NCBI GenBank assembly: GCA_964619265.1
Contig: CAZUCE010000018.1
Coordinates: forward strand, 14,487 to 78,486
Length of the DNA: 64,000 nucleotides
Direction of reading: 5' to 3'
DNA from: CAZUCE01 sp964619265
GTDB taxonomy: Bacteria; Planctomycetota; UBA1135; GCA-002686595
Part shown: positions 27,158-36,600 of the stretch, in pieces
How positions within the stretch are numbered: position 1 is the first letter of the stretch
How the letters are laid out: the number at the start of each line of letters is the position of its first letter
Made by a program: the position numbers and the translations under genes
Notes under the pieces: model-generated
The model's database searches: none
What the model was told of the DNA's origin: nothing
The model's input: only the letters and a program-made list of their open reading frames with translations

Positions 27158-27820
27158 CTATTCGGCGTCGTCGGGGACGGTCTCGGAATCGGTGGGCGCG
27201 GACTCGGAGCTCTCGGTCTCGGAAGTCTCTGCATCTGATCCCTCGCCGGAGGCCACGGTGTCGCTCTCCTCGTCGAAGGGTACGAAGATCCCTCCAATCG
27301 ACTTGGCCACGTCCGAGGCGCTTCCGCTGCCGAGGGAAATCAGGATCGGCATCGTCAACAGCAGCACCATCGTCGTCCCAAACACCAGCGCGAGAGCCAG
27401 GGGCGAGAAGTCGTCCTCGTCGGCAGCACCGGCGGCCACCAATTCGTCTTCGACTTCCTCCTCCTCAAGCTCCTCCAACTCGCCTACGCCCTCGATCGGA
27501 TCGGGCTCAAGCTCGAGCACTTCGAGTTCCTCGTCCAGCAGCGTGTCGGCCGCCGAGAGTTCCTCGGTCGCCATGCCCGGCTGGTCAAAGTCGCCTTCGT
27601 CCTCGAAAGCCATGTCCTCGAGGCCGCCGAGGTCGACGACGTCGCCCCCCATCAGCTCGGTGCGAAGCTCGTCCACATCGCGGCGACGCAGTCGCATGGT
27701 CTCGCCGTCGCGAAAGGCGCGGATCTCACCTTCGGAGACGAGGCGCTTGAGCTCCTCTTCCTTGAGGCGCAGGCGGTCCAGGGCTTCCTCGAAGCTGAAG
27801 AACTCTTGGGTCTCGCTCAT
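27158..27820 (-). CDS. membrane-anchored protein with N-terminal HTH_17-like domain
   Basis: 220 residues from the ATG at 27820. Residues ~7-52 (FSFEEALDRLRLKEEELKRL, then EIRAFRDGETMRLRRRDVDEL) look like a MerR/excisionase-type winged helix (HTH_17). An acidic linker with a run of Glu follows, then a membrane helix near 142-167 (LALALVFGTTMVLLLTMPIL) and a short acidic Ser/Asp/Glu-rich tail outside. This suggests a DNA- or protein-binding domain tethered to the inner membrane. The function is unknown; related proteins are common in Planctomycetota genomes as unnamed HTH proteins. Co-oriented with the envelope operon. Confidence 0.7.
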   Translation of the reverse strand: MSETQEFFSFEEALDRLRLKEEELKRLVSEGEIRAFRDGETMRLRRRDVDELRTELMGGDVVDLGGLEDMAFEDEGDFDQPGMATEELSAADTLLDEELEVLELEPDPIEGVGELEELEEEEVEDELVAAGAADEDDFSPLALALVFGTTMVLLLTMPILISLGSGSASDVAKSIGGIFVPFDEESDTVASGEGSDAETSETESSESAPTDSETVPDDAE

Positions 27821-27989
27821 GGGTTCGAAAGGACTGAGTAGATGGGGGGAATCTGAGAAGGGAGGGTCGCAGCGGCGGGCCGCGCGGGCTCGTCCGGAGC
27901 CGGCCTGGTGGCGATCGGGCGCCGGGGCGACCTGTTCTGTCCACCGTTCTAAGGAATGGGAGGCAAGCGGCGCAGGGAAATCCGGCCGG

Positions 27990-28481
27990 TCAGCGCGCGC
28001 GCTTGGTTGAGGCCTCATCTTGCGGGCTGGGATCGAGCTTCAGGAAGGCCTCCTCCAGGTCCTCGTAGGCCTGCTTCGAGCGGTCGTTGTAGCCCAGCAC
28101 CTGGAGGTCCAAATCGATCCGGCGGGCACCGATGAACCGGAGCCCGGCCTGGGAGTCGCTGCCGCCGGAGGCCTGGTAAACCGCGATCTGCTTGGACTTG
28201 GAGTCGATCACCCACAGGACGCTGCCGCCGGTCTGGTCGGGGCCCGTAACCGCGATGAGGTCCCGATTGGCGTCGCTGTCGCCGTAGGCCGGCGGGTTGA
28301 AGGTCAGGGCCGGAGTCTGGGCCACTGTCTGGAGGCCTGTGGCCGGCGCTCCGCCGAGCAGGCCGATCCCGAGCAAACCCAGACCAACGACCGCGGCCAA
28401 CCCGCTCGCGCCCCCGGGGCGCAGGGGAGCCGCTGCTGAACTCTGGGGGGAGGGGTCGGGTGCGCTGTGGATTCGAGTCAT
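27990..28481 (-). CDS. hypothetical secreted protein
   Basis: 163 residues. The N-terminus has a hydrophobic segment (GLAAVVGLGLLGIGLLGGAP), then a small domain with DLIAVTGPDQTGGSVLWVID and QIAVYQASGGSDSQAGLRFI and a Lys/Arg-rich end. The sequence resembles the short secreted proteins with a repeated W-V-x-D beta pattern seen in Planctomycetota, but I cannot name a family. It is the first gene of the cluster that runs down to rsmA; 169 bases separate it from the HTH gene. Confidence 0.65.
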   Translation of the reverse strand: MTRIHSAPDPSPQSSAAAPLRPGGASGLAAVVGLGLLGIGLLGGAPATGLQTVAQTPALTFNPPAYGDSDANRDLIAVTGPDQTGGSVLWVIDSKSKQIAVYQASGGSDSQAGLRFIGARRIDLDLQVLGYNDRSKQAYEDLEEAFLKLDPSPQDEASTKRAR

Positions 28482-28625
28482 GGCGGCCGCAGAGGGAAAG
28501 TGAGAGAGCTGATCGGAGCTCGGAGGGCCATCCTATCCGCCCGCCGCGCTCTGAAGGGTTGCTAGCCCGCTTGAGCCCGGCGCCTACCGGAGCGCGCCCG
28601 AAATCGGCGCGCAGGCCCAAGCCCG

Positions 28626-29603
28626 CTACCAGTCGGCTAGCTCGCCGCTGATCTCCTCGACCAGGTCCTTGAGCGCTAGCAGGCCGAGTGGATTCGCCGG
28701 ATCCCCCACCAGGGCAATCCGCCCGCCCTCCAGGCGCATGCGGTGCAAGGCGGCGTCGACTCCCAGGTCGGCCGGCAGGCAGGGCAGCGCGCGGCCAAGC
28801 TCCCGCGGATCGGTACCGGCCGCGCTGGCCAGCACATCCAGTTGATGCAGGTAGAGATCGAAGCGCCCGTCCTCGCCGCGGATCGGTGCGCGGGTGTGCT
28901 CAAAGTCCGCGGCTTGCTCCCGGACGCGGGCCGCTCCATCCGCGCAGTTCAGATGCTCGACTTGGCTCCATGGAATCATGACGCGCTCGATCGGAATCTC
29001 GGTCAGCGACAGGGCGTTCTCAGCCAGCGCCCGGGTTTCGATCGGAATCGACCCCAGGCGAGTGCCCTCGTCAAGCACCGATAGGAACACCTCGCGCCCA
29101 AAAGCCAAACTGACCTCGCGACGTTCCGAGCGCAGCAGCCGCTCGATCCCCGCGCCCAGTGCGAACAGAGGCAGAGCCAACGGTAGGAACAGGATTCGCG
29201 CCGCAAACAAAAGCGGCGAGACGATCCCGAGCAGCGTATGCGGCTTGCGGCGAAAAATGTCCTTCGGCAATAGCTCGCCGAATAGGAACAGCAACGGCGT
29301 GAGCACCGCGGTAAGCACCAGTTCGCGCAGGGATTCGGGAACCGCAATCAGACGTCGCAGGAAATCTTCCCCCACGCCGGTCGCCAGCTCGAGCACCAGA
29401 TTGTTGCCGATCAAGATCGTGATCAGAAACGCGCGCTCGTTCGAAATCGATCCGCGCACCCAGCGGGCGAGTCGGCGGCCTTCGCGCACGTCGGCTTCGA
29501 GCCGAACGCGGCTGAGCCCGTAGAAACCAATCTCGCTGCCCGAGAACACCGCGGAAAGGAACAGCAGCAAGATCAGCGCAAACAAATTCGTGGTGAGACT
29601 CAT
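28626..29603 (-). CDS. CNNM/DUF21 membrane protein with CBS region
   Basis: 325 residues. The start MSLTTNLFALILLLFLSAVF is the first helix of a DUF21 (CNNM) domain, followed by SGSEIGFYGLSRVRLEAD and further helices to about residue 165. A degenerate CBS pair follows (for example VMIPWSQVEHLNCADGA and RMRLEGGRIALVGDPANPLG). It lacks the C-terminal CorC_HlyC domain. The family includes Mg2+/Co2+ exporters and related CBS-regulated transporters. ATG at 29603 overlaps the upstream paralogue by four bases. Confidence 0.85.
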   Translation of the reverse strand: MSLTTNLFALILLLFLSAVFSGSEIGFYGLSRVRLEADVREGRRLARWVRGSISNERAFLITILIGNNLVLELATGVGEDFLRRLIAVPESLRELVLTAVLTPLLFLFGELLPKDIFRRKPHTLLGIVSPLLFAARILFLPLALPLFALGAGIERLLRSERREVSLAFGREVFLSVLDEGTRLGSIPIETRALAENALSLTEIPIERVMIPWSQVEHLNCADGAARVREQAADFEHTRAPIRGEDGRFDLYLHQLDVLASAAGTDPRELGRALPCLPADLGVDAALHRMRLEGGRIALVGDPANPLGLLALKDLVEEISGELADW

Positions 29604-30889
29604 CGCTCACCGCCTGCTTCCATCCCCGCGTCACGGGGGGTCTGCATGACTCGCAGGCGCACCCATTGCACCCGGCGCCCGCGCACCTCGGCGACCTCCA
29701 TGGCTAGATGTCCGTGGGCCACCGAGTCGCCGCTGCGCGGAATACGCCCGAGCAACGCGGTCACCAGCCCCCCCACGGTCTCGAATTCCGTCGGCACAAC
29801 GTTCATCCCGAACCGTTCGTTCCAGTCCCGGATCGACAGCCATCCGGGTACCTGGAAGGCACCCTCCCCCAAAGGGACGATGCTCTGTTCCCGGGCCTCG
29901 CCTTCGACGCGCAGTTCTCCGACGAGTTCTTCGAAGACGTCCTCCACGGTCACGTATCCCGCGGTGCCGCCCCATTCATCGACGCACACCGCCTCGGTGG
30001 CTCGGCGTTCGCGAAGCAGCGCCAGGAGATCGAGGCAGCTCGCTACCTCGGGCACGAACAGGACCGGCATGACCATCTCTGAAACACCCTTCTCCGGCGC
30101 GCGCAAAAGGTCGCGGGTTCGCACCGAGCCACGAATCTCGTCGGCTGTTCCGGTGATCACCGGCAACCAGGACATCCGCTGTTCAATCGCCTCGCGAACG
30201 ACTTCGTCGCGGTTCGAGCCGTCCACGTCCAGATACAGCCCGTCGACTCGCGGCGTCATGATTTCGCGCACGCGCATCCCGCCCAACTCGACGATTTCAG
30301 CCAGCAGGTTCGCTTCACGCGCCCCGAACTCTCCAGCCTGGGCGGTCTGCTCGAGAACGCTCCCTAAATGTCCTGCGGTCGGAACCCGCTCGTCCTCGCC
30401 GCGCTCGGCCACGCCGCCAAACGCGTCCATCAAGCGAACCAGCCAGCGTCGCAGGGGGCCAATCGCCGCCGAGGCGAGTAGCCAACCCGGCGCGGTCCAC
30501 GAGGACAGGCCCACCCGCGAGCGAAGCGCCAGGGTCTTCGGGAGGATCTCGCCGAAGACCAAGAGCGTCAGAAGCGCCCCAAACAGCGCGGCGAACGTAC
30601 GCCAGAGGGGCACCGAGGGTTCGCCCTCCTCAAGGGGAGCCGCCATGGGCTCGCCTTCGAACAACCGATCCGCAAACGCGAAGAACAGGATGTTCACGAC
30701 CAGGTTGACCAGCAACACCGTGACCAGGAGGTCCTTGGGGTGCGCCAGAAGTTCGCGGACCCTGCGCGAACTGCGATCGCGCTCGGCCGGCGTCAGGCTG
30801 AACAGAGCTGCCTCGGAGGCGCTGCACAGGCCGGAGATTCCGATCAGTGCGCCGAGCAAGGCCAACAGCCAAAGGGGTGCGTCGATCAC
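29600..30889 (-). CDS. CNNM/CorC-HlyC family transporter
   Basis: 429 residues from GTG 30889, which overlaps the histidine kinase stop (GTGA). DUF21 membrane domain at residues ~1-160 (SGLCSASEAALFSLTPAERD, GEILPKTLALRSR), a CBS pair (REIMTPRVDGLYLDVDG; TEAVCVDEWGGTAGYVTVED) and a C-terminal CorC_HlyC domain (FQVPGWLSIRDWNERFG). All three modules are present, as in magnesium/cobalt efflux proteins. Paired with the shorter 28626-29603 protein, so a hetero-complex is plausible. Confidence 0.9.
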   Translation of the reverse strand: MIDAPLWLLALLGALIGISGLCSASEAALFSLTPAERDRSSRRVRELLAHPKDLLVTVLLVNLVVNILFFAFADRLFEGEPMAAPLEEGEPSVPLWRTFAALFGALLTLLVFGEILPKTLALRSRVGLSSWTAPGWLLASAAIGPLRRWLVRLMDAFGGVAERGEDERVPTAGHLGSVLEQTAQAGEFGAREANLLAEIVELGGMRVREIMTPRVDGLYLDVDGSNRDEVVREAIEQRMSWLPVITGTADEIRGSVRTRDLLRAPEKGVSEMVMPVLFVPEVASCLDLLALLRERRATEAVCVDEWGGTAGYVTVEDVFEELVGELRVEGEAREQSIVPLGEGAFQVPGWLSIRDWNERFGMNVVPTEFETVGGLVTALLGRIPRSGDSVAHGHLAMEVAEVRGRRVQWVRLRVMQTPRDAGMEAGGER

Positions 30890-32571
30890 GTCTGCACTCC
30901 CCGGCCTGCTCCGGATTCTCCGGTCGAGGGGTCCGCGCTCGTGCCCGCTCCACCCGCGATGCCCGGCAGGCACAAGGTGGCCTTGAAGCCCTCGCCCAGC
31001 GCACTGCTGAGCTCGAGGCGTCCGCCGTGGGTGTCGCAGATGTTGTGCACGATCGATAGCCCCAGACCCGTTCCTCGGCCGGGGTCCTTGGTGGTGAAAA
31101 ACAGGTCTCGGGCGCGCTCTAAAGCCTCCGGTGCGGCGCCCGGGCCGTTGTCCCCGATGGCGAGGTGAATCTCGTCGCCCACGCGAAAAAGCTCGATCGC
31201 TATGGAATTCCCTTGCTGGGAGGCCCTCGTCCCAGAGGGTTCAGAGCCACTTCCCCCTAAGGCGTCGAGGGCGTTTACGAGCAAATTCAACACAGCCTGC
31301 ACGAGCTCGCCGCGAACTCCGAACACCAAGAATTCGCCGCCGTGATCCAGCACGGCATCGGGCTCGACCTTCAACCCATCTGAAAGCTCGGCAGCCACCT
31401 GCACATCTTCTCCGCGCGCCCGGTGCGCCACCAAGGCCGTCGCGTCACGGACCACATGGCGCAGATCGACCCTTCGAGGTTCGGTATCGCGCGGCGCCAT
31501 GCGGAGCACCTGACCAACCGTTCCTTCGATTCGCTCGAGGCCTTCTCCTAGCATTTCGAGGTAGCGCGCCTGACGCGACTCCTCGATCCCCCCGCGAGCC
31601 AGCGCGCGCACGGCGTTCTGAAGTCCGCCGAGCGGATTGTTGATCTCGTGGGCAATTCCAGCCGCAAGTTCCCCCATCGCCGCCAGGCGATGTTGGATGC
31701 GCGCGGCCTCCTGGACTTCGCGAACCTCGGCGGTGGCCCGCTCGACACGAATCTCCAGTTCGCGATTGAAGCCTTCCACCCGGGACGTCATCGCGTTGAA
31801 GCTCCCCATCAGCTCCTCGATCTCGCCCATAGCGCGACCCTCTTCAACGCGTGCCGTGAGGTCGCCGCGGCCGACCCGTCGCGAAGCGTCGGTCAGTCGA
31901 TCCAGCGGACTCAAGACCAACCGGCGAAGCGTCGCAAAGGTCCCCAGGGAAATCAGCAGGGTCGACAGCAGAAAGCCCGGCAGCAGCGTGCGCGAGACTT
32001 CGCCCAGAAAACTCTCCTCAGGCATGCGGAACCAGAACGCGCCCCAGTCGCTCCCTCGCACGCGAATCGGCACGGTGAGGCCACCGGCCACCGGCAGCGA
32101 CTGCCCGATTTGCAAGCACCGTTCAAGGGTCTGAAGGATCCCTGCGACATCCAATCTCGAATCGCGGCGGACCGCTCCCAGAGGGTTCAAGTGAATACCC
32201 GCCCCAACCATCGTACCGGGCAAGCCGCTGCTCGCCGTGAGATTGGCGTCGATCAGAATCGCGTCCTGCATCTCGCTCCAGCCACTCCATTGCAGAATAG
32301 CCGAGACATTTGCGCCGCGCTCGGGCCGAACGGTGGCCTGCAGCGTCTGAATCAACTCGCCGGTCAGCTCGCGGGTGTGTGCCTCGCGCTCTTCGGACAG
32401 TCGCGGCACCACCAAGGCGGCCGCAATCCCGAAGGTGACCAAGTTGATTCCGAGCAAGATGAGGAACAGACGAACATCAAGTCGTCCCCGGCCCGCCCGC
32501 GGGCCTGAATCCCTTCCGGCGAGCCGCCTCGAATCGGGAGGCTCATCCTCGGATCGAGGCAGGTCTTTCAA
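30886..32571 (-). CDS. membrane sensor histidine kinase
   Basis: 561 residues. First membrane helix at about 33-55, an extracytoplasmic sensor of ~140 residues, second helix near 195-218, HAMP at ~218-270 (LSPLDRLTDASRRVGRGDL), a coiled coil, then the H-box ELAAGIAHEINNPLGGL with His308. ATP-binding motifs follow: DNGPGAAPEALERA and GTGLGLSIVHNICDTHGGRL. It is a complete kinase but no response regulator gene is adjacent. It overlaps the pilus PilC gene upstream (ATGA) and the CNNM gene downstream (GTGA), so it is translated with them. Confidence 0.92.
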   Translation of the reverse strand: MKDLPRSEDEPPDSRRLAGRDSGPRAGRGRLDVRLFLILLGINLVTFGIAAALVVPRLSEEREAHTRELTGELIQTLQATVRPERGANVSAILQWSGWSEMQDAILIDANLTASSGLPGTMVGAGIHLNPLGAVRRDSRLDVAGILQTLERCLQIGQSLPVAGGLTVPIRVRGSDWGAFWFRMPEESFLGEVSRTLLPGFLLSTLLISLGTFATLRRLVLSPLDRLTDASRRVGRGDLTARVEEGRAMGEIEELMGSFNAMTSRVEGFNRELEIRVERATAEVREVQEAARIQHRLAAMGELAAGIAHEINNPLGGLQNAVRALARGGIEESRQARYLEMLGEGLERIEGTVGQVLRMAPRDTEPRRVDLRHVVRDATALVAHRARGEDVQVAAELSDGLKVEPDAVLDHGGEFLVFGVRGELVQAVLNLLVNALDALGGSGSEPSGTRASQQGNSIAIELFRVGDEIHLAIGDNGPGAAPEALERARDLFFTTKDPGRGTGLGLSIVHNICDTHGGRLELSSALGEGFKATLCLPGIAGGAGTSADPSTGESGAGRGVQT

Positions 32572-33725
32572 ACGCCGCTCCCAACCCCTGAGATCAGAGA
32601 CAACATCGGCAGGAACAGGGCCACAACGATCACACCTACAAAAACAGCCATCACGACCAACAGCAACGGCTCAAGGACTTTGAACAGCGCGTCGATGCGT
32701 CGCTCGACCTGAACCTCGTAGGCATCCGCCACACGTAGCAGCATGCGATCCAGCTCACCGGTCTGCTCGCCGACCTCGACCATGTTGGTGGTCAAGTCAT
32801 CGAAAGCCCCCGACTCGGACATCGGACGGGCGATGGTCTCTCCCTCGCGCACAGCGTCGTAAACATCTTCCACTGCGCGTAGAAGGACCTCGTTGCTTGA
32901 GGTATCCCGGGTGATCGAAAGGCTGTCCAAGTGCGGTACGCCGGCTTCAACCAGGGTGCCGAAGGTTCGAGCGAATGTCGCCGTGATCGAACGCTGGAGC
33001 ACATCGCCCAGGTAGGGAACCCGCAGCATCATGCGGTGGATGAAATACCGATAGCCGGAGCTACGCCCCATGAGAACTAGGTGAAAAATCCCAAGCAGGA
33101 CAGGAACACCAAGAACCACGTACCAAAAGTCGACGACAAATCGACTGACGGCCAGCAGGTGGCGCGTGAGATCCGGCAGGGTCAGGTTCATCGAGGTGAA
33201 CACCTCTTCGAACTTTGGGATCACGAAGGCCACCATGATCGTGATCACGAGCGTCGCGATCAGCACAACGATCACGGGATACGTCACCGCAGCGAAAACC
33301 TTGGCGCGTATCTCGGCCGCTCGTTCGCGGAATTTGGCGAGCCGCAGGAGCACCTGGTCGAGTACACCGGCCGCCTCCCCCGCGCGGACCATCGACGAGT
33401 ACAGAGGATCGAACGCGCCAGAGTGTTTCCCCATGGACTCCGAAAGGGTCGTACCCGAGGAGACGTCCTCGACCACCTCGCCCAAAACGCGCCGGAACGG
33501 CCCAGATGGCACTTGGCGCTCGAGGATATTCAGGGCGCGGACGATGGGGATCCCGGCTTCGACCAAGGTGGCGAGCTGGATCGTGAATTCGGTGACCGTG
33601 ACTCCCGACACGCGCCCGCGCAGACTGCGCCGCGGCGCATTCGAGCCGCTTCCGGCTTGAACGGCCCCACCGCCGCCGCGGCCGGCACGCGGGCGGGAGA
33701 CGTTGCGCTGGAGTTTCTTGGCCAT
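32568..33725 (-). CDS. type II secretion/type IV pilus inner membrane protein PilC/GspF
   Basis: 385 residues. Two T2SSF domains: the first with TIQLATLVEAGIPIVRALNI and VLGEVVEDVSSGTTLSESMG, the second with FARTFGTLVEAGVPHLDSLS and EVGEQTGELDRMLLRVADAY. Three membrane helices are visible, one near 160-185 (AAVTYPVIVVLIATLVITIM), one near 205-230 and one close to the C-terminus. It anchors the cytoplasmic ATPase to the pilus or secretion platform. An N-terminal Arg/Gly-rich stretch (residues 1-37) is extra. It lies 68 bases downstream of a PilB-like ATPase. Confidence 0.92.
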   Translation of the reverse strand: MAKKLQRNVSRPRAGRGGGGAVQAGSGSNAPRRSLRGRVSGVTVTEFTIQLATLVEAGIPIVRALNILERQVPSGPFRRVLGEVVEDVSSGTTLSESMGKHSGAFDPLYSSMVRAGEAAGVLDQVLLRLAKFRERAAEIRAKVFAAVTYPVIVVLIATLVITIMVAFVIPKFEEVFTSMNLTLPDLTRHLLAVSRFVVDFWYVVLGVPVLLGIFHLVLMGRSSGYRYFIHRMMLRVPYLGDVLQRSITATFARTFGTLVEAGVPHLDSLSITRDTSSNEVLLRAVEDVYDAVREGETIARPMSESGAFDDLTTNMVEVGEQTGELDRMLLRVADAYEVQVERRIDALFKVLEPLLLVVMAVFVGVIVVALFLPMLSLISGVGSGV

Positions 33726-33793
33726 GAAATCGGGATGGAGCGGATTCTGAGGGGAACGGCTGCAGCCGGGAGTCGATGGAAGGGGCTGAGCTC

Positions 33794-35494
33794 TCAGTGC
33801 AACGCGGTCTCGCGCAACACTTCTTCGAGGGTCGTGCGACCGGACGATACGGCGTCGAGACCGCTTTGGCGCAGGGTGCGCAGCCCAGACTCTCGCGCAC
33901 GGCGGCGTAGCTCGCCGGTGGAGCGGCCCTCTAGGATTGCACGCCGCAGGTCGGCGTCCAACTCCAGGATCTCCACCAACGCGGTTCGGCCCAGGTAGCC
34001 CGTGTGGAAGCAGCGCTCGCAGCCGGTCCCGAAGGCCAGTTCCCGGCCCTCAAAGCGCGGACCATCCTCGCCCAACTCGCGCAAAACGTCCTCGTCGGGC
34101 ACGAACGTCTGCTTGCAGTTCGGACAAATGGTGCGCACCAGGCGCTGGGCAACCACCACTTCGAGGGTGGCCGTCAAAAGAAACGGCTCAAGCCCCATGT
34201 CGAGCAGCCTTGTCACGGCCGAGGGCGCATCGTTGGTGTGCACCGTGGCGAACACGGTGTGTCCGGTCAGGCTCGCCTCGATCGCAGTCTGCGCGGTTTC
34301 CGCATCGCGGATCTCGCCGACCAGGATCTTGTCGGGATCCTGACGCAGCACCGTGCGCAATACCTTCGCGTACGTAACACCAATGTCCTCGTAGATCGGA
34401 ATCTGAATCACTCCGTCGATGTCGTATTCCACCGGATCTTCGACCGTGATGACCTTGACCTCGTCGTTGCGAATCTCGCCCAGCATCGCGTACAGAGTCG
34501 TCGTCTTGCCCGAACCGGTTGGACCGGTGACAAGCACAATGCCGCTCGGCAGGCGCGTTGCCGCGCTCAGTCGATCGCGATCGCCTGCTTCGAATCCCAG
34601 CGCGGCGAGCTCGAGGTTGACTGCCGACCGATCCAACACCCGCAGGACGGCTCCCTCGCCGTCGATCCCAGGTAGCGTCGCGACTCGTAGGTCCACCTGC
34701 CGGCCGTCGATCGCGAGTTGAATCCGGCCATCCTGGGGCAGCTTGTTTTCAGCGATGTCGAGATCGCTCATGACCTTGATACGGCTGACCAGGGCCGGCG
34801 CCAGATGACGCGGCGGCGACTCCACCTCGTATAGGGAACCGTCCACGCGGTAGCGAATCCGGAAGCGGTCGTGAAAAACCTCGAAGTGCACGTCGCTCGC
34901 GCGATCTCGAACCGCCCGGTTCAAGATCGAATTGAGCAACCGAACCACGGGCGTAGCGTTGGCCGCTTCGGCCGCGTCCTCGCCAGGCATCTCGCCGGAG
35001 GCAGCCTCCATAGCCTGGGCCAAGGACTGCTCCTCGCCGTAGGCCTCGGTGATCGCCGTTTTCAGGGCATCCGCGTCCGCAATGACCGCGCGCGCCTCAA
35101 GGCCCGAGGAAAATGCCAGGTCGTCGAGCACTGAAGTGTTCAGCGGATCGGCCAGCGCCACGACCAAGCGCCCTTCCTCCACGGCCAGGGGGAGCACGCC
35201 AAAAGTGTGCGCCAGGGATCCATCGATGCGCTCGAGCGCTCCCGGATCCGGTTGGCGCTGCGTGAGATCCACGGTGTCCAGGCCTGCCTGCTCGGCCAGC
35301 GCCGCTGTCAGTTGCTGCGGAGTGACCAGTGCGAGTTGCACCAAGTGGGCGCCGATCAAGCCGCCGTGCTGACGCTGCTCGGCAAGCGCTCGCTGAATGC
35401 CGGCTTCGTCGACCACCCCAGCGGCTTTCAGCACCTGCCCGATCAGGCGGCGCGCTCCGGTTTTCCGGCGGCTCTCGGCTTCGCCAGGGCTCAT
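33794..35494 (-). CDS. GspE/PilB-family assembly ATPase (first paralogue)
   Basis: 566 residues. N-terminal MshEN-type domain (residues ~15-160, GQVLKAAGVVDEAGIQRALA), then the ATPase core: Walker A GPTGSGKTTTLYAML, Asp box ITVEDPVEYDIDGVIQIPIY, Walker B ILVGEIRDAETAQ and His box ATVHTNDAPSA. The zinc site has CPNCKQTF and CERCFHTGYLGR. It drives pilus or pseudopilus extension. ATG 35494 overlaps the PilT stop. The 36601-38268 gene is a close relative, so the window encodes two extension motors. Confidence 0.93.
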   Translation of the reverse strand: MSPGEAESRRKTGARRLIGQVLKAAGVVDEAGIQRALAEQRQHGGLIGAHLVQLALVTPQQLTAALAEQAGLDTVDLTQRQPDPGALERIDGSLAHTFGVLPLAVEEGRLVVALADPLNTSVLDDLAFSSGLEARAVIADADALKTAITEAYGEEQSLAQAMEAASGEMPGEDAAEAANATPVVRLLNSILNRAVRDRASDVHFEVFHDRFRIRYRVDGSLYEVESPPRHLAPALVSRIKVMSDLDIAENKLPQDGRIQLAIDGRQVDLRVATLPGIDGEGAVLRVLDRSAVNLELAALGFEAGDRDRLSAATRLPSGIVLVTGPTGSGKTTTLYAMLGEIRNDEVKVITVEDPVEYDIDGVIQIPIYEDIGVTYAKVLRTVLRQDPDKILVGEIRDAETAQTAIEASLTGHTVFATVHTNDAPSAVTRLLDMGLEPFLLTATLEVVVAQRLVRTICPNCKQTFVPDEDVLRELGEDGPRFEGRELAFGTGCERCFHTGYLGRTALVEILELDADLRRAILEGRSTGELRRRARESGLRTLRQSGLDAVSSGRTTLEEVLRETALH

Positions 35495-36546
35495 CCGCCG
35501 AGCCGCGTTTCGAGGTCCGCGCGATCGAAGGCGGCATCCATGGCCCCTTCGCGTTCAACTTTGCCCGATCGCACCAAATCAAGCAGATAGTCGTCCAAGG
35601 ACACCATCCCGAATCGCCGGGAGGTCTGGATCGTTGACAGGATCTTGTTGGTCTCGCCTTTGCGCACCAGGTTCGCGATGGCCGCATTCATCAGCAGCAC
35701 CTCGAAGCCCGCTACACGTCCGGAGCCACCGGTCGCCGGCACCAACACCTGGGAAATGACGGCCAACAGCGACACGGAGAGTTGGGCGCGAATCTGATCC
35801 TGCTGGCCGGCTGGGAACGCATCGATCATGCGGTCCACCGTGCGGGCGCTGCCCGTGGTGTGCAGAGTGCCGAAGACCAGGTGACCGGTCTCGGCCGCGG
35901 TGATCGCCGCCGAGATCGTATCGAGGTCGCGCATCTCCCCGAGCAGAATGACGTCCGGGTCCTGGCGCAGGGCGCGCCGCAGGGCCTCGGGAAAATTCGG
36001 CACATCGGGGCCGAGCTCACGTTGGGTGACCAATCCGCGTTTGTGCGAGTGGTAGTACTCGACCGGATCCTCGATCGTGATGATGTGGCGATCCATATTG
36101 GCATTGATCCAGTCGACCATCGCGGCCAGCGTGGTCGACTTACCCGACCCCGTAGGGCCGGTCACCAGCACCAAGCCGCGCGGCGCGCGAAGGAGCTTCT
36201 GACACGACTCAGGCAAGCCGATTTCGTCAAGGCCCAAAAGTCGATCTGGAATCAAACGGGCCACCGCCGCGATCCCCTGGCGCTGACGAAATACGCTGAC
36301 CCGAAACCGGCTGCCGTCTTCGTGGGCGAGGCCGAAGTCGGTCGAACCGACCGCTTCCAGTTCCTTCCAAGAATCCGCCGGACAGAGCCCGCGACACAAG
36401 GCCTCGGTGGCCGCGGCGTTGAGGCTGCTGCCTTCAAGCTCGACCAAACGTCCATCGCAGCGCAACACCGGAGGCCGGCCGGGATTGAGATGAAGGTCGG
36501 AAGCACCGCGGGCCACGGTTGCATCGAGCAGGTCCTTGCTGTTCAT
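35491..36546 (-). CDS. pilT: pilus retraction ATPase PilT
   Basis: 351 residues, standard for PilT. Walker A GPTGSGKSTTLAAMVD, Asp box TIEDPVEYYHSHKRGLVTQR (a PilT hallmark), Walker B ILLGEMRDLDTISAA, His box FGTLHTTGSARTVDRMIDAF, and near the C-terminus EVLLMNAAIANLVRKGETNK, matching the AIRNLIRE region needed for retraction. It would depolymerise type IV pili for twitching or DNA uptake. Sits between two PilB-like ATPase genes. Confidence 0.94.
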   Translation of the reverse strand: MNSKDLLDATVARGASDLHLNPGRPPVLRCDGRLVELEGSSLNAAATEALCRGLCPADSWKELEAVGSTDFGLAHEDGSRFRVSVFRQRQGIAAVARLIPDRLLGLDEIGLPESCQKLLRAPRGLVLVTGPTGSGKSTTLAAMVDWINANMDRHIITIEDPVEYYHSHKRGLVTQRELGPDVPNFPEALRRALRQDPDVILLGEMRDLDTISAAITAAETGHLVFGTLHTTGSARTVDRMIDAFPAGQQDQIRAQLSVSLLAVISQVLVPATGGSGRVAGFEVLLMNAAIANLVRKGETNKILSTIQTSRRFGMVSLDDYLLDLVRSGKVEREGAMDAAFDRADLETRLGG

Positions 36547-36600
36547 AGGTCTAAAGAGCTTCCCGGGGGGACAGGCAGAGGGGGATGAGAGCAGGCCGGA

